Source: JALJPB01 sp963933115 (GTDB lineage Bacteria > Pseudomonadota > Gammaproteobacteria > Enterobacterales > Alteromonadaceae). From it: a stretch of DNA of 64,000 nucleotides. How positions within the stretch are numbered: the first letter of the stretch is position 1; every line of letters begins with the position of its first letter. Position numbers and translations under genes: made by a program. The DNA is taken from NCBI GenBank assembly GCA_963933115.1, contig CAWVSL010000009.1, positions 1 to 64,000 on the forward strand. The letters run 5' to 3'. Shown here in pieces: positions 8,486 to 17,797 of this stretch. Below the pieces are notes generated by a model that saw only the letters and a list, made by a program, of their open reading frames with translations, was not told the DNA's origin and made no database searches.

Positions 8486-9211
8486 ATGGGCAGAGCATAC
8501 CAAAACCGCAAATTATCAATGGCTAAAACAGCTGGTGCAAAAACTAAAGTTTATTCTAAATACGGTAAAGCCATTTATGTTAGTGCTAAAGAAAGCGGCG
8601 TAGACCCTGACGGTAATTTAACGTTACGTGGTTTAATTGAGAGAGCAAAAAAAGACCAAGTACCAACACATGTCATCGAAAATGCGATCAAGAAAGCCTC
8701 GGGTGCGGGTGGTGAAGATTTTGTTGCAGCTCGATACGAAGGTTTTGGCCCAGGTAACTGCATGGTAATTATTGATTGTTTAACAGACAATGGTAATCGC
8801 ACCATTAAAGACGTCCGTCAATGTTTTTCTAAATCACAATCCAAAGTTGGCTCATCTGGCAGTGTTTCTCATATGTTTGACCATCAAGCGGTCTTTGCCT
8901 TTAAAGGTGAAGATGATGAAGTGATACTAGAAAATCTGATGATGGCCGATATTGACGTAACTGACGTTGAGCTTGAAGACGGTATCATCACAGTTTATGC
9001 ACCTCACACTGAGTACTTTAAAATTAAAACTGAGTTTGCTAACTCTATGCCTGAATTTGATTTAGAAGTAGAAGAAATAACTTGGGTGCCACAGACCTAT
9101 GTTGATATTGAAGGCGAGGAAGATACCGCTAATTTTGAAAAGTTTATGATGATGCTTGACGAATGTGATGACGTTCAAAATGTTTATCATAATGCAGAAC
9201 TGAAAGATTAA
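8486..9211 (+). CDS. YebC/PmpR-family protein (YeeN-like subgroup)
   Basis: 241 residues of the YebC/TACO1 family. The N-terminus MGRAYQNRKLSMAKTAGAKTKVYSKYGK resembles the YeeN subgroup, not canonical YebC, which begins with the MAGHSKW type. Family marks are RGLIERAKKDQVPTHVIENAIKKASG, EGFGPGNCMVIIDCLTDN and the SVSHMFDH turn. YebC proteins were described as transcription regulators and more recently as translation factors helping ribosomes through proline-rich stretches; which applies to this subgroup is open. The acidic C-terminus ends MLDECDDVQNVYHNAE. It is monocistronic with its own promoter (8430-8458) and a hairpin behind it. Confidence 0.9.
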   Translation: MGRAYQNRKLSMAKTAGAKTKVYSKYGKAIYVSAKESGVDPDGNLTLRGLIERAKKDQVPTHVIENAIKKASGAGGEDFVAARYEGFGPGNCMVIIDCLTDNGNRTIKDVRQCFSKSQSKVGSSGSVSHMFDHQAVFAFKGEDDEVILENLMMADIDVTDVELEDGIITVYAPHTEYFKIKTEFANSMPEFDLEVEEITWVPQTYVDIEGEEDTANFEKFMMMLDECDDVQNVYHNAELKD

Positions 9212-9244
9212 CTTTTTTTAAAGATTAACCTGCAGAAAATGGCA

Positions 9245-9276
9245 ACTAACAGGAAGATAATTATGTTCCTGTTAGT
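9245..9276 (+). terminator. Probable terminator after the YebC-family gene
   Basis: ACTAACAGGAA and TTCCTGTTAGT form a perfect 11-bp stem with a 10-nt loop, 33 nt after the stop codon at 9211. The following tail is only a short T run (TTTC), so termination may be partial. Confidence 0.55.
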
Positions 9277-9452
9277 TTCGATATCATCATTCTCATTCAC
9301 CACTAATATCTTTTCTGCATGATTACCCAGAACTAACGGGTTAATAAGTGACTCCCCCCTGCAGTATTATTTTATTTAAATGAACAATATATCTTGGTCT
9401 ATTTCAAATATATGAGATAATTGAAGTTGGCAAAACATACCAATGGCTCATT

Positions 9453-9689
9453 ATGAAACTTTTAGTTCGCAATCTTTCACGTTCAACAACCGAACAAGAA
9501 ATCCGTATATTATTTTCTGCTCATGGCTCTGTTACTGAATGTAGCTTAGTTTTAGACAACGAAACAGCTAAATCAAAAGGCTTTGCTTTTATTATAATGC
9601 CTAATGAAAGTGAAGCAAAAGCTGCAATGAATAATTTGCACGAAACAAGGGTTGCTAAAAATAAAATCCGAGTAAAAATAGCGCAGTAA
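9453..9689 (+). CDS. RNA-binding protein with a single RRM domain
   Basis: 78 residues that are nearly all one RNA recognition motif. RNP2 is LLVRNL at residues 3-8 and RNP1 is KGFAFIIM at 42-49. Bacterial single-RRM proteins of this size (Rbp/SfgA-like) occur in cyanobacteria and many marine gammaproteobacteria and are often linked to cold growth; RNA target unknown. The gene is isolated and ends in a good intrinsic terminator (9707-9737). Confidence 0.88.
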   Translation: MKLLVRNLSRSTTEQEIRILFSAHGSVTECSLVLDNETAKSKGFAFIIMPNESEAKAAMNNLHETRVAKNKIRVKIAQ

Positions 9690-9706
9690 TCTTTTTTGTA
9701 AAAAGT

Positions 9707-9737
9707 AAAAAGCCAGCTAATTGACTGCTGGCTTTTT
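9707..9737 (+). terminator. Intrinsic terminator after the RRM gene
   Basis: AAAAAGCCAGC, a 9-nt loop and GCTGGCTTTTT form a symmetrical hairpin with U tracts on both strands. It can serve both the RRM gene and the converging minus-strand gene that ends at 9761. Confidence 0.9.
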
Positions 9738-9760
9738 GCTAATTACTTTAGTCTGTAATT

Positions 9761-10051
9761 TTATCCCTTTATCGCTATCGACACACCTGGAGTTTCAATC
9801 ACCGAACTGGCATTGGATCGTTCAATAATTTTAACCAGAGTGGTTTGGATAACCTCACTTTCCCTCGCATCAGTGTTACTAACAAATCGCTCTTCCTGTG
9901 CTACTGCCCCTTCTTCTAAAGTAAACAGAACAACCACTTCTGTTGCACAATCACTATGTTCACCAAAATACTCTACCGATATTTGAGGATAACCTTTAAA
10001 CCCTTTCTTAACTTGTTTAGCAATACGTTTTTTTGCTTTATCTATATGCAT
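9761..10051 (-). CDS. Hypothetical protein
   Basis: Unrecognised small protein of 96 residues when started at the ATG at 10051. That start is preceded by GGATAAGG at 8 nt, whereas an upstream in-frame ATG at 10090 has no such site. The N-terminal third is strongly basic (DKAKKRIAKQVKKGFKG). The rest is a mixed alpha/beta acidic domain ending IETPGVSIAIKG. There are no membrane segments. It shares a terminator region with the converging RRM gene. No function is proposed. Confidence 0.6.
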   Translation of the reverse strand: MHIDKAKKRIAKQVKKGFKGYPQISVEYFGEHSDCATEVVVLFTLEEGAVAQEERFVSNTDARESEVIQTTLVKIIERSNASSVIETPGVSIAIKG

Positions 10052-10090
10052 AACAAAAACCTTATCCTTTTGATTAACGAAGTAATGCAA

Positions 10091-10435
10091 CCCTTAGCTG
10101 TTGCTATAGCAAGACTATCTTGTACCAATGTTTAATAATTCAGTGACTAAATTATCAAACCTTACACCCTATTATTTTGTCAACCGCTGTATTATCGACA
10201 CAACAATGAAAATTCACGGCGACTTAACGAAGTTATTACCACCAATATACGTTATTTTAACGACAGACTCTAAGGTGGCTACTCTATCACTTAACATATA
10301 AATATTTATATAAAAGGAAATCAATTTAGAGACTTAGTATCTGTACCTTATAATATCATTCCACTCAAAGATGCCTTACTAAAATATTAAAGGAAAAAAC
10401 AGCTCATTGATTTTGTCTTTTACGCTTGATCATTC
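10091..10435. other. Intergenic region without recognised content
   Basis: About 345 nt, AT-rich, between two minus-strand hypothetical genes. I saw no convincing ORF, hairpin with U tract or consensus promoter. Confidence 0.4.
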
Positions 10436-10750
10436 TCAATAAGATAAGGATTGAATAGCATCTGACACAGTCAAAAAATGAATTTTGGTGAGGCAGAGTG
10501 TTGCCTTTGTAAACTCATGAGCGCGGATTAAATTTGTTACTTCCTCTGCAAAAACTATCTGCTCGGTTTTAATTAATTCAACTTTTCCTGGAATTGATTT
10601 TATTAGATACCTATAGCCGGCTGAGTCGATAACATTGTCCTCATCACTTAACAGTAATTCTTGACATTCAGAGATTAAATCCAGGTCAGAGCCTAAATAA
10701 ATCAGCTCATCATCGCCGTCTAACTTTAGTATACATGGCCACGAAATCAT
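10436..10750 (-). CDS. DUF4144-like small protein
   Basis: 104 residues beginning MISWPCILKLDGDDELIYLGSD, which is the pattern I associate with the DUF4144 proteins of Vibrio, Shewanella and relatives. It is a soluble acidic protein with no catalytic motif visible. It stands alone, and function is unknown. The family assignment is from memory of the N-terminal pattern and is moderately sure. Confidence 0.65.
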   Translation of the reverse strand: MISWPCILKLDGDDELIYLGSDLDLISECQELLLSDEDNVIDSAGYRYLIKSIPGKVELIKTEQIVFAEEVTNLIRAHEFTKATLCLTKIHFLTVSDAIQSLSY

Positions 10751-10917
10751 ATGATTTGCCTATTAAAATAAAATAACATCAACGGGTTCCATTAATTATC
10801 GGGATACAAAAAAGGCTTACCTTTACTTAAATGAAAAATAAATTTAATGCGCATTTGAACTAAGTAACTAAAACACACTAATTTTCCATCGAAAGCTTTG
10901 CTATAAGGTAATAACGA

Positions 10918-11709
10918 CTAGATATTAATGGTACCTTCTAAATATTGGACCGCTTTACCTGAAATATAAACCTTATCACCTTCTACACTGCATATTAATT
11001 TACCTCCACGTTTGGAGGCTTGATAGCCAACGAGTTGGCATTTATTTAACTGATCAGCCCAATAAGGGGCTAATCCAGCATGAATAGATCCCGTTACAGG
11101 GTCCTCATCACCGCCATTGGCTGGCCAAAAATAACGAGAAACAAAGTCATAGTCGTTTGATTGAGCCGTGACGACAACATCATATGGCGCAAGTTGCTTT
11201 AATAAGTCACTATTTGGTTTAACGCTAAGGACATCGTTTTCTTTTTCATAGATCACAAAATAGGCTTGGTTATTCAATAAAACATTTTCAGGGGTGATTG
11301 ATAATCCCTTTAATAACGCCAGCGGTATATGCTCAACCTTTTGAGGTAGCTTGTTAGGAAAGCACATTTGGATATAACCATTATCAGTTTTTATCACAGA
11401 TAAATGACCAACAGCTTTGGCAAAGAAGTTAATGGCTTTTAAACCCTCTTCTCTTGAAAAAATGACAAATGAAGCAGCTAAAGTGGCATGACCACAAAAG
11501 TCAATTTCTGTTATCGGTGAAAACCACCGTATTTGATAATCTTGCTGTCTTATTTTTTTAACAAAAGCCGTTTCAGAAAGATTATTTTCTGTCGCAATCG
11601 ATTGCATAAGTGCTTCATCAAGCCAGTTTTCTGTGATGATTACCGCGGCAGGATTACCTTTAAAAGTTGAATCGGTGAAAGCATCAACCACATTAATTTT
11701 TAATTCCAT
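10918..11709 (-). CDS. PhzF-family isomerase/epimerase-like protein
   Basis: 263 residues with the two-domain diaminopimelate-epimerase-like fold of the PhzF family. Marks are VVDAFTDSTFKGNPAAV near the start, NLSETAFV with the catalytic Glu near residue 47, FCGHATLA near 71, and the DEDPVTGSIHAGL loop near 190. Members isomerise small acids, as PhzF does in phenazine synthesis, but most housekeeping members (YddE type) have unknown substrates. No phenazine genes are near, so a YddE-like role is more likely. It is monocistronic. Confidence 0.9.
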   Translation of the reverse strand: MELKINVVDAFTDSTFKGNPAAVIITENWLDEALMQSIATENNLSETAFVKKIRQQDYQIRWFSPITEIDFCGHATLAASFVIFSREEGLKAINFFAKAVGHLSVIKTDNGYIQMCFPNKLPQKVEHIPLALLKGLSITPENVLLNNQAYFVIYEKENDVLSVKPNSDLLKQLAPYDVVVTAQSNDYDFVSRYFWPANGGDEDPVTGSIHAGLAPYWADQLNKCQLVGYQASKRGGKLICSVEGDKVYISGKAVQYLEGTINI

Positions 11710-12058
11710 TTGAGTATAATACCCCAGAGTTGATGGTTACTGAATAACACCTAAATGCAGGTAAATATGATTACTGGCATCTAAGGCACTGATACGTTAA
11801 TTATTGCCGCTATCTGAATAAATTATAAGGTTTTCTTGATTGTCAATTCCCACCCTAGTAGTTAAATCTAATGTTTCACCTTTAACAGGATAACTAAAAT
11901 TGGTAGTACCCAGAGAAATAACTACATTATTTTCTCAGATTTATTGCAATATAATCGACCCTTTTTATTAAATTGACGATTATTATCAAACATTAATGTT
12001 AGCTAACCTTTTTAGAAGACTCTAGTGGTTGAGTATTGCTTCAAGGAGTTATTAGCGG
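11710..12058. other. Intergenic region, possible coding remnant
   Basis: About 350 nt between the PhzF-like and DM13 genes. On the minus strand a 46-codon open frame (11797-11934) reads like beta-rich protein (SLGTTNFSYPVKGETLDL), but it has no ATG and no ribosome site. It may be a decayed gene fragment or chance. Nothing else is clear. Confidence 0.3.
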
Positions 12059-12535
12059 CTACCGGTATTGAGCCGCGGTAATAAACTCACCAAAGGTTTC
12101 ACACCAGACCACAACCGTATTAAAAGTGGTCAAGTCAATGCCAGCATCTACCCCAACAATAAAGTTATCGAAGGTTTTTACATTACCGATAAGTATCATA
12201 GATAACTTCAACTGCTCAAATTCTGATTCTGTTTCAACAAATTTTGGCGAAAGGTAGAGCTTATAATCTGGACCGGGAGCAAGTTGGCCCATAAGCGTAA
12301 TATAGTCATTACCAATAGAAAGACGACCCTCACCCCAATGCAATAAATCACTGCCTTTAAGATCTCTGGTGAATTCGGCTAAATAGACATAATTTGAGGA
12401 CTTTGCCTGAATATCAAGTTTACTTGGTGCAGGAGGCGCAGTCAGTATTGGTAATGCATAAATGCCCAAAGCGAAGCCGACAACCAAGACAATAATATGG
12501 CTAAAAGTAAAAATAGCCAAAACTTTTTTCTTCAT
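12059..12535 (-). CDS. Membrane-anchored DM13-domain protein
   Basis: 158 residues. One N-terminal transmembrane helix or uncleaved signal (about 8-30) leads into a DM13 domain in the periplasm. Domain marks are the segment HWGEGRLSI, then LYLSPKF, and the ending FNTVVVWCETFGEFITAAQY. The conserved Cys of DM13 is in VVWCETF; DM13 domains are proposed to be redox or electron-transfer modules. No partner gene is adjacent on an operon, so its role is unknown. Confidence 0.85.
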   Translation of the reverse strand: MKKKVLAIFTFSHIIVLVVGFALGIYALPILTAPPAPSKLDIQAKSSNYVYLAEFTRDLKGSDLLHWGEGRLSIGNDYITLMGQLAPGPDYKLYLSPKFVETESEFEQLKLSMILIGNVKTFDNFIVGVDAGIDLTTFNTVVVWCETFGEFITAAQYR

Positions 12536-12635
12536 TATTAATAACCTTTTTTTATAAAGCGAGCTTACACGTTATTATATCGCTCACTAAAATATGGTAC
12601 AAAGTAAGAAAACTCCTCATTATATTTGCGCTCAC

Positions 12636-12953
12636 TTAAATAACCTGAGATGAATTGACTGCTTGGCAATTCCAACATATTTCGAAAGAAGGGTCATTCT
12701 CTTCAGAGCAATGCTTACAAGTCCAATCAAGAGTATTATTGCTAACCTCAGATAATTTAACAATTTCAACTGCGCGATCAAAATCTAAGTCATCAAAAAC
12801 CCAAACTTCAGGCCATGAATCAAAAGCTGAGGTCTCACCAACCGCACCTTGTGCAAATTCATTTTTGATGAAAGTATTTATATCTTGTGCCTCAATGAGA
12901 TTTTTTACATTAGTCACAAGAAAATGACTTTCATTAGTATATACCCTCTTCAT
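12636..12953 (-). CDS. DUF2007-type protein with a C-terminal zinc finger
   Basis: 105 residues. Residues 1-68 match the DUF2007 putative signal-transducing domain (VTNVKNLIEAQDINTFIKNEF, then PEVWVFDDLDFDRAVEIV). The tail holds CKHC and CWNC (residues 79-97), a four-cysteine zinc-ribbon or RanBP2-like finger. Soluble; the binding partner is unknown. It precedes the DM13 gene on the same strand by 100 nt, so cotranscription is possible but not shown. Confidence 0.85.
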   Translation of the reverse strand: MKRVYTNESHFLVTNVKNLIEAQDINTFIKNEFAQGAVGETSAFDSWPEVWVFDDLDFDRAVEIVKLSEVSNNTLDWTCKHCSEENDPSFEICWNCQAVNSSQVI

Positions 12954-13154
12954 AATTGAATGCCTTTAGCGCTATCTCAAGCGCAGAAAAAAGTTAAAAG
13001 TGCAAAAAGGTTTCTTTCACATCTCAGTAAATATAGATACGCTGGCAACATGATAGAAAAGACAAAAACTTGTCGTTTATCTTAGTCTATCAAGCCGTTG
13101 GAAAAAAGCTTGATTTGGTCGATAACATCGTTTAATTGTACAATTACTTGCATA

Positions 13155-13185
13155 AAAAAACCGAACAATCATGTTCGGTTTTTTT
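13155..13185. terminator. Bidirectional intrinsic terminator downstream of secF
   Basis: AAAAAACCGAAC, loop AATCAT and GTTCGGTTTTTTT form a hairpin with U tracts on both strands. It is 24 nt beyond the secF stop and should end the queA-tgt-yajC-secD-secF transcript. Confidence 0.9.
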
Positions 13186-13208
13186 ATTAGACCTAATAGC
13201 GATGTTAA

Positions 13209-14156
13209 TTAAGGCATCATAGCTTCTTGGTCTTCACCTTCTTTTAAAATGACTTCTGGCATTAAATCTTCTTTCGAAATACCTAAAGCTAAAGCCACTA
13301 AACTAGCGACATAAATTGAAGAGTAAGTACCGACAAACACGCCAAACAACAATGCGGTTGCAAAACCATGAATGAGTTCACCACCTCTAAAAAACAGTGC
13401 CGCAAGTACCAGCAGTGTCGTGATTGAAGTGATAAAGGTACGACTCAATGTTTGTGTTAATGAAATATTAATGATTTCTTCAGCGTTACCTTCTCTAATT
13501 TTTCTAAAGTTCTCTCTGATCCGATCAGAAACAACAATAGTATCATTAAGCGAATAGCCAATAACTGCTAATATTGCCGCTAAAACCGTCAAGTCAAAGG
13601 CTAGTCCTAAAATCGAAAATAAACCTAATGTCAGTAAAACATCATGGAACAAGGCTATTACTGAACCGACAGCGAAGCGCCATTCAAAACGAAAAGCGAC
13701 ATAAAACAATATACAGATAAGGGCGGTTAACATTGCTAAGCCACCTTGCTCGGCTAGTTCGTCACCGACACTTGCACCAACAAACTCTATACGGCGCATA
13801 TCAACTTTTTGACCTGTACCTTCTTGTAATACGGCTAAGACTTCGTTACCCAGCATCTCAACTTTTACGTCTTCACGTAACGCTAAGCGAATAACAACAT
13901 CACGACTACTACCATAAAGTTGAACGACAGCATCGCTATAACCATTATTATCCATAACGGCTCTTAACTTAGTTAAGTCAGCAGCTTCTTCAAAGCCTAT
14001 TTCAATTAAGGTGCCTCCTGTAAAATCGAGACCAAAATTGAGTTTATTGGTAGCTAATGAATATATAGCAGTAATCATAAGTATTGCACTAAATATCATC
14101 GCGATTTTGCGATAACTCATAAAGGCAACTGTTTCTTTTAATTGTAAAATTTGCAT
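13209..14156 (-). CDS. secF: Protein translocase subunit SecF
   Basis: 315-residue inner-membrane protein of the SecDF-YajC complex, which uses the proton gradient to help pull proteins across after SecYEG/SecA. It has one N-terminal transmembrane helix, a periplasmic domain starting NFGLDFTGGTLIEIGF, and a C-terminal group of five helices with GYSLNDTIVVSDRIREN, the SecF signature. Length is as in Escherichia coli (323). It follows secD by 25 nt. Confidence 0.97.
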   Translation of the reverse strand: MQILQLKETVAFMSYRKIAMIFSAILMITAIYSLATNKLNFGLDFTGGTLIEIGFEEAADLTKLRAVMDNNGYSDAVVQLYGSSRDVVIRLALREDVKVEMLGNEVLAVLQEGTGQKVDMRRIEFVGASVGDELAEQGGLAMLTALICILFYVAFRFEWRFAVGSVIALFHDVLLTLGLFSILGLAFDLTVLAAILAVIGYSLNDTIVVSDRIRENFRKIREGNAEEIINISLTQTLSRTFITSITTLLVLAALFFRGGELIHGFATALLFGVFVGTYSSIYVASLVALALGISKEDLMPEVILKEGEDQEAMMP

Positions 14157-14181
14157 AATTATTTCAACTTATCCCTTAACG

Positions 14182-16029
14182 TTATATTGGTAGTTTCTTT
14201 AGGGTTTTTCCACCCCAAATCATATTAACGACTGCTCGAGTACCGACTACTGAGGTAAACATAGAGGTGATAATACCGATTGATAATGTCACGGCAAACC
14301 CTTTAATTGGGCCTGTACCGATGGCAAACAGCACAACAGCAGCAATTAAGGTCGTAATGTTGGCATCAATAATGGTTGAAAATGCGGCTTCATAACCTTG
14401 ATGGATAGCTTGTTGGATGGTCTTGCCTTCACGAATTTCTTCACGAATACGTTCAAAAATAAGGACATTGGCATCAACAGCCATGCCAACCGTGAGTACA
14501 ATACCAGCCATACCCGGGAGTGTTAATGTTGCGCCAGGGATTAATGACATCACACCAATAATTAACACTAAGTTTGCACCCAATGCTAAGTTAGCAACTA
14601 CACCAAAAGCGCGATAATAAATAATCATAAAGATAAAAACCAAACCAAAGCCCAACATAATGGCTTGAAAACCTAGTTGTACATTTTCAGCACCTAATGT
14701 TGGTCCAACGGTCCGTTCTTCAACAATTTGAATGGGTGCAATTAAGGCACCTGCACGCAATAACAACGCTAAGTTGTGTGCTTCAGCAGGACTACCGGCA
14801 CCGGTGATCCGGAAGCTTTTACCCAAGCGAGATTGAATGGTAGCAACACTGATAACTTCTTGATGTTTTTCAAAAACCAAGTTGCCTTTGGCATCTTTTT
14901 TATCAGTCGCTTTATATTCAATAAATACCGTAGCCATTGGCTTACCAATGTTACTTTTGGTGCCACTTGACATTTTACTACCACCGGCAGAGTCAAGGGA
15001 GATATTAACTTGTGGGCGAGAGAACTCGTCAAAGCCAGATTTAGCATCAACAATATGGTCACCCGTTAGCATAATACGTTTTTTCAATAATACCGGACGA
15101 CCATCACGCTCATATAATAAAATAGAGCTTGCCGGAACTCGACCTTTTAAAGCTTGGCCAATATCGCCAGTTTGATCAACTAATCTAAACTCAATGGTTG
15201 CGGTCGCATTTAAAATTTCTTTGGCTTTTGCCGTATCTTGAACACCTGGGAGTTCGATAATAATATGCTTTTTACCCTGGCGCTGTACTAAAGGTTCAGC
15301 TACACCTAATTCGTTAACACGGTTGCGGATGATAGTGATATTTTGTTGGAGGGCGTAGTCACGAATTTCTTTGATTTTAAGCTCAGTCATCGACACTTTC
15401 AGTGTTAATGCATCGTCATTATCAAGCCATTCCATGCCGTTATAGCTTTTTTTAAGTGTCGATTGGCCTAGCTCAAGATCTTCCACATTGCGAAAGAGCA
15501 CAATGACATTATCGTTTTCTTGTTTGACACTACGGTAACGAATTTTTTCACCACGTAAATCAGTCCGGAAATCGTCAACCATAGCATCTACGGCTTTGTC
15601 GATTGCCGCCTGCATATTGACTTCCATTAAGAAGCTCACACCACCAGATAAATCTAAACCAAGTTTCATTGGTGTACCACCAACTGAAGCAAGCCAATCA
15701 GGTGTTGCTGGTGTTAAATTTAAAGCAACAGAGTATTTGTCACCTAAATTATCATCTAATAAGTCGCGAGCACGTAATTGTTGCTCAGTATCATTAAAAC
15801 GAACGAGTACCTGACCTTTTTCAAGGACAACACTACGAACATCAATATTTTTTTCAGATAACTGAGTTTGAATTCTATCAACCGTGGCAAGGTCAACTTC
15901 AACACCGCGTAGTCCAGAAATTTGAACGGCTGGGTCTTCACCATATAAATTAGGTAAAGCATAGAGCGCACCAAAAGCGACAATAAACATCACCATCAGT
16001 GTCTTCCATAATGGATATTTATTTAACAC
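14182..16029 (-). CDS. secD: Protein translocase subunit SecD
   Basis: 615 residues, the same as Escherichia coli SecD. One N-terminal helix is followed by the large periplasmic P1 domain (LGLDLSGGVSFLMEV near 118) and a C-terminal six-helix block with MAVDANVLIFERIREE near 500, holding the Asp residue needed for proton-driven function. Works in the inner membrane with SecF and YajC. Separated from yajC by 138 nt that contain a terminator-like hairpin. Confidence 0.97.
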   Translation of the reverse strand: MLNKYPLWKTLMVMFIVAFGALYALPNLYGEDPAVQISGLRGVEVDLATVDRIQTQLSEKNIDVRSVVLEKGQVLVRFNDTEQQLRARDLLDDNLGDKYSVALNLTPATPDWLASVGGTPMKLGLDLSGGVSFLMEVNMQAAIDKAVDAMVDDFRTDLRGEKIRYRSVKQENDNVIVLFRNVEDLELGQSTLKKSYNGMEWLDNDDALTLKVSMTELKIKEIRDYALQQNITIIRNRVNELGVAEPLVQRQGKKHIIIELPGVQDTAKAKEILNATATIEFRLVDQTGDIGQALKGRVPASSILLYERDGRPVLLKKRIMLTGDHIVDAKSGFDEFSRPQVNISLDSAGGSKMSSGTKSNIGKPMATVFIEYKATDKKDAKGNLVFEKHQEVISVATIQSRLGKSFRITGAGSPAEAHNLALLLRAGALIAPIQIVEERTVGPTLGAENVQLGFQAIMLGFGLVFIFMIIYYRAFGVVANLALGANLVLIIGVMSLIPGATLTLPGMAGIVLTVGMAVDANVLIFERIREEIREGKTIQQAIHQGYEAAFSTIIDANITTLIAAVVLFAIGTGPIKGFAVTLSIGIITSMFTSVVGTRAVVNMIWGGKTLKKLPI

Positions 16030-16103
16030 ACGTTATCCTTTTAAAATTTGATTTAAAACATCAATGTATCGGTTTCAACTAAATCAATAGCTTAACTATA
16101 AAG

Positions 16104-16140
16104 AAAAAGTACACCATTGAAAAAAATCAATGGGTACTTT
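16104..16140 (-). terminator. Terminator-like hairpin between yajC and secD
   Basis: On the minus strand AAAGTAC-CCATTGA pairs with TCAATGG-GTACTTT (14 bp, one bulged base) around a T6 loop, followed by TTTTTCTTT. It sits inside an otherwise continuous operon and could reduce read-through from yajC to secD or act as a processing site. The hairpin is seen; the function is inferred. Confidence 0.65.
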
Positions 16141-16167
16141 AAGCCATAATAAAGTCACTTAGAACGA

Positions 16168-16503
16168 TTATAGAGTTTTCATGGTGCCTTTTGGCAATAC
16201 CGCATTAATGGCTGATTTTTGTAGAACAACTTCCACTGCTTCAGCAACACTAATAACAAGAAAATCTTTCTCATCAGATACTTTAACTATTTTACCAACA
16301 ATGCCGCCTTGTGTTAATACTTCATCACCTTTTGAAAGTGTTGACATTAATCCTTTATGCTCTTTTACACGTTTAGCTTGTGGGCGATAAATCATAAAAT
16401 AAAAGACTAAACCAAAAACCGCTAACATAACCAACATTTCCATACCGCCACCTGCTGGTGCTGGTCCTGCTGCTGCGTGTGCTGTACTAATAAATAAACT
16501 CAT
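16168..16503 (-). CDS. yajC: Sec translocon accessory protein YajC
   Basis: 111 residues. A short Ala/Gly-rich N-terminus leads into one transmembrane helix (about 22-41), then FYMIYRPQAKRVKEHKGLMSTLSKGDEVLTQGGIVGKI, the YajC signature. Part of the SecDF-YajC complex and linked to AcrB in Escherichia coli. Lies between tgt and secD in the conserved order. Confidence 0.97.
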   Translation of the reverse strand: MSLFISTAHAAAGPAPAGGGMEMLVMLAVFGLVFYFMIYRPQAKRVKEHKGLMSTLSKGDEVLTQGGIVGKIVKVSDEKDFLVISVAEAVEVVLQKSAINAVLPKGTMKTL

Positions 16504-16572
16504 AACTTCCTCTTGTTTTTCTTATTGATAATATAATTAATAAAACTTTTCATTTGTTTAATGTGAACAGCT

Positions 16573-17715
16573 TTACGATGTTAACTCTGGCACAGGCAAA
16601 CCGCGTAATGCATAGAATTCTTCGACAAAGGCGTCTAATTTACCCTGCTCAATGGCATGACGCAAACCTTGCATTACTTTTTGATAAAAATGTAGGTTAT
16701 GTAACGTATTTAATTGTGAGCCTAAAATCTCTTTACACTTGTCTAAATGATGCAAATAAGCGCGAGAATAATTTTTACAGGTGTAACAATCGCAAGTTGG
16801 ATCAAGTGACCCAGTATCTGTTTTATGAACAGCATTACGAATTTTTATCACGCCATTATTAACAAATAAATGGCCATTACGGGCATTACGGGTTGGCATA
16901 ACACAATCAAACATATCAATACCGCGACGCACACCTTCAACTAAGTCTTCTGGTTTCCCTACACCCATAAGATATCGGGGTTTATTTTCAGGTATCAAGG
17001 GGGCGGTATGATCTAAAATTCTGATCATATCCTCTTTTGGTTCACCTACCGATAATCCACCAATGGCATAACCATCAAATTCAATGTCTTTAAGACCATT
17101 AACTGAGACTTCGCGCAAGTCTTCATGCATGCCACCTTGTATGATACCAAATAATGCCGAAGGATTATCACCGTGGGCATCTTTAGAGCGCTGTGCCCAA
17201 CGTAAAGATAACTCCATTGATTTTTTTGCAACATCATGGTCTGCTGGGTAAGGAGTGCATTCGTCAAAAATCATCACGACATCAGCGCCTAGGCTGCGCT
17301 GAACTTCCATAGAACGCTCAGGCGTTAACATGATTTTTTCACCATTAACCGGCGAACTAAAACGAACACCTTCTTCGGTGATTTTACGCATTTTACCTAA
17401 GCTAAATACTTGGAAACCACCTGAGTCAGTAAGAATAGGTTTTTGCCAATTCATAAAATCGTGTAAACCACCATGCTGATCAATAATGTCAGTACCCGGG
17501 CGCAACATTAAATGAAAGGTATTACCTAAGATGATATCAGCACCTGTTGCTTCAACCTCTTCTGTTTTCATACCTTTTACTGTGCCGTATGTGCCTACTG
17601 GCATAAAGGCAGGTGTTTCTACTACACCACGATCAAAGGTTAAACGGCCACGACGTGCTTTGCCATCAGTATTGATCAAGTCATATTTCATTTTGCTTTT
17701 TTCAGCATTGTTCAT
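16573..17715 (-). CDS. tgt: Queuine/preQ1 tRNA-guanine transglycosylase
   Basis: Exchanges guanine-34 for preQ1 in tRNAs with GUN anticodons, in queuosine synthesis. The catalytic region includes DSGGFQVFSLGKMRKI near 98 (Asp nucleophile/base region), FGIIQGG near 158, GGLSVGEPK near 187 and MPTRNARNGHLF near 275. The zinc site is CDCYTCKNYSRAYLHHL. I place the start at 17715 (380 residues) because AAGGAG lies 6 nt before it; an upstream in-frame start at 17739 lacks such a site. queA, the next enzyme of the pathway, is directly upstream. Confidence 0.97.
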   Translation of the reverse strand: MNNAEKSKMKYDLINTDGKARRGRLTFDRGVVETPAFMPVGTYGTVKGMKTEEVEATGADIILGNTFHLMLRPGTDIIDQHGGLHDFMNWQKPILTDSGGFQVFSLGKMRKITEEGVRFSSPVNGEKIMLTPERSMEVQRSLGADVVMIFDECTPYPADHDVAKKSMELSLRWAQRSKDAHGDNPSALFGIIQGGMHEDLREVSVNGLKDIEFDGYAIGGLSVGEPKEDMIRILDHTAPLIPENKPRYLMGVGKPEDLVEGVRRGIDMFDCVMPTRNARNGHLFVNNGVIKIRNAVHKTDTGSLDPTCDCYTCKNYSRAYLHHLDKCKEILGSQLNTLHNLHFYQKVMQGLRHAIEQGKLDAFVEEFYALRGLPVPELTS

Positions 17716-17797
17716 CTTTTTCTCCTTGCCAACTAGCAAAACAGGCTAGCGGCGTTTTAACAGTGTCGATTGCAGTAATAACACATTGAAATAAAAA

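Noticed and set aside
11797..11934. Short open minus-strand frame that reads like beta-rich protein
   Set aside because: No ATG, no ribosome site and only 46 codons. It may be a gene remnant, but I cannot support it.
14769..15175. Overlapping ORFs in other frames inside secD
   Set aside because: secD is full length and well conserved here, so these are shadows.
16554..16862. 102-codon plus-strand ORF
   Set aside because: Lies antisense over most of the 3' end of tgt, which is certain; composition is that of a shadow frame.
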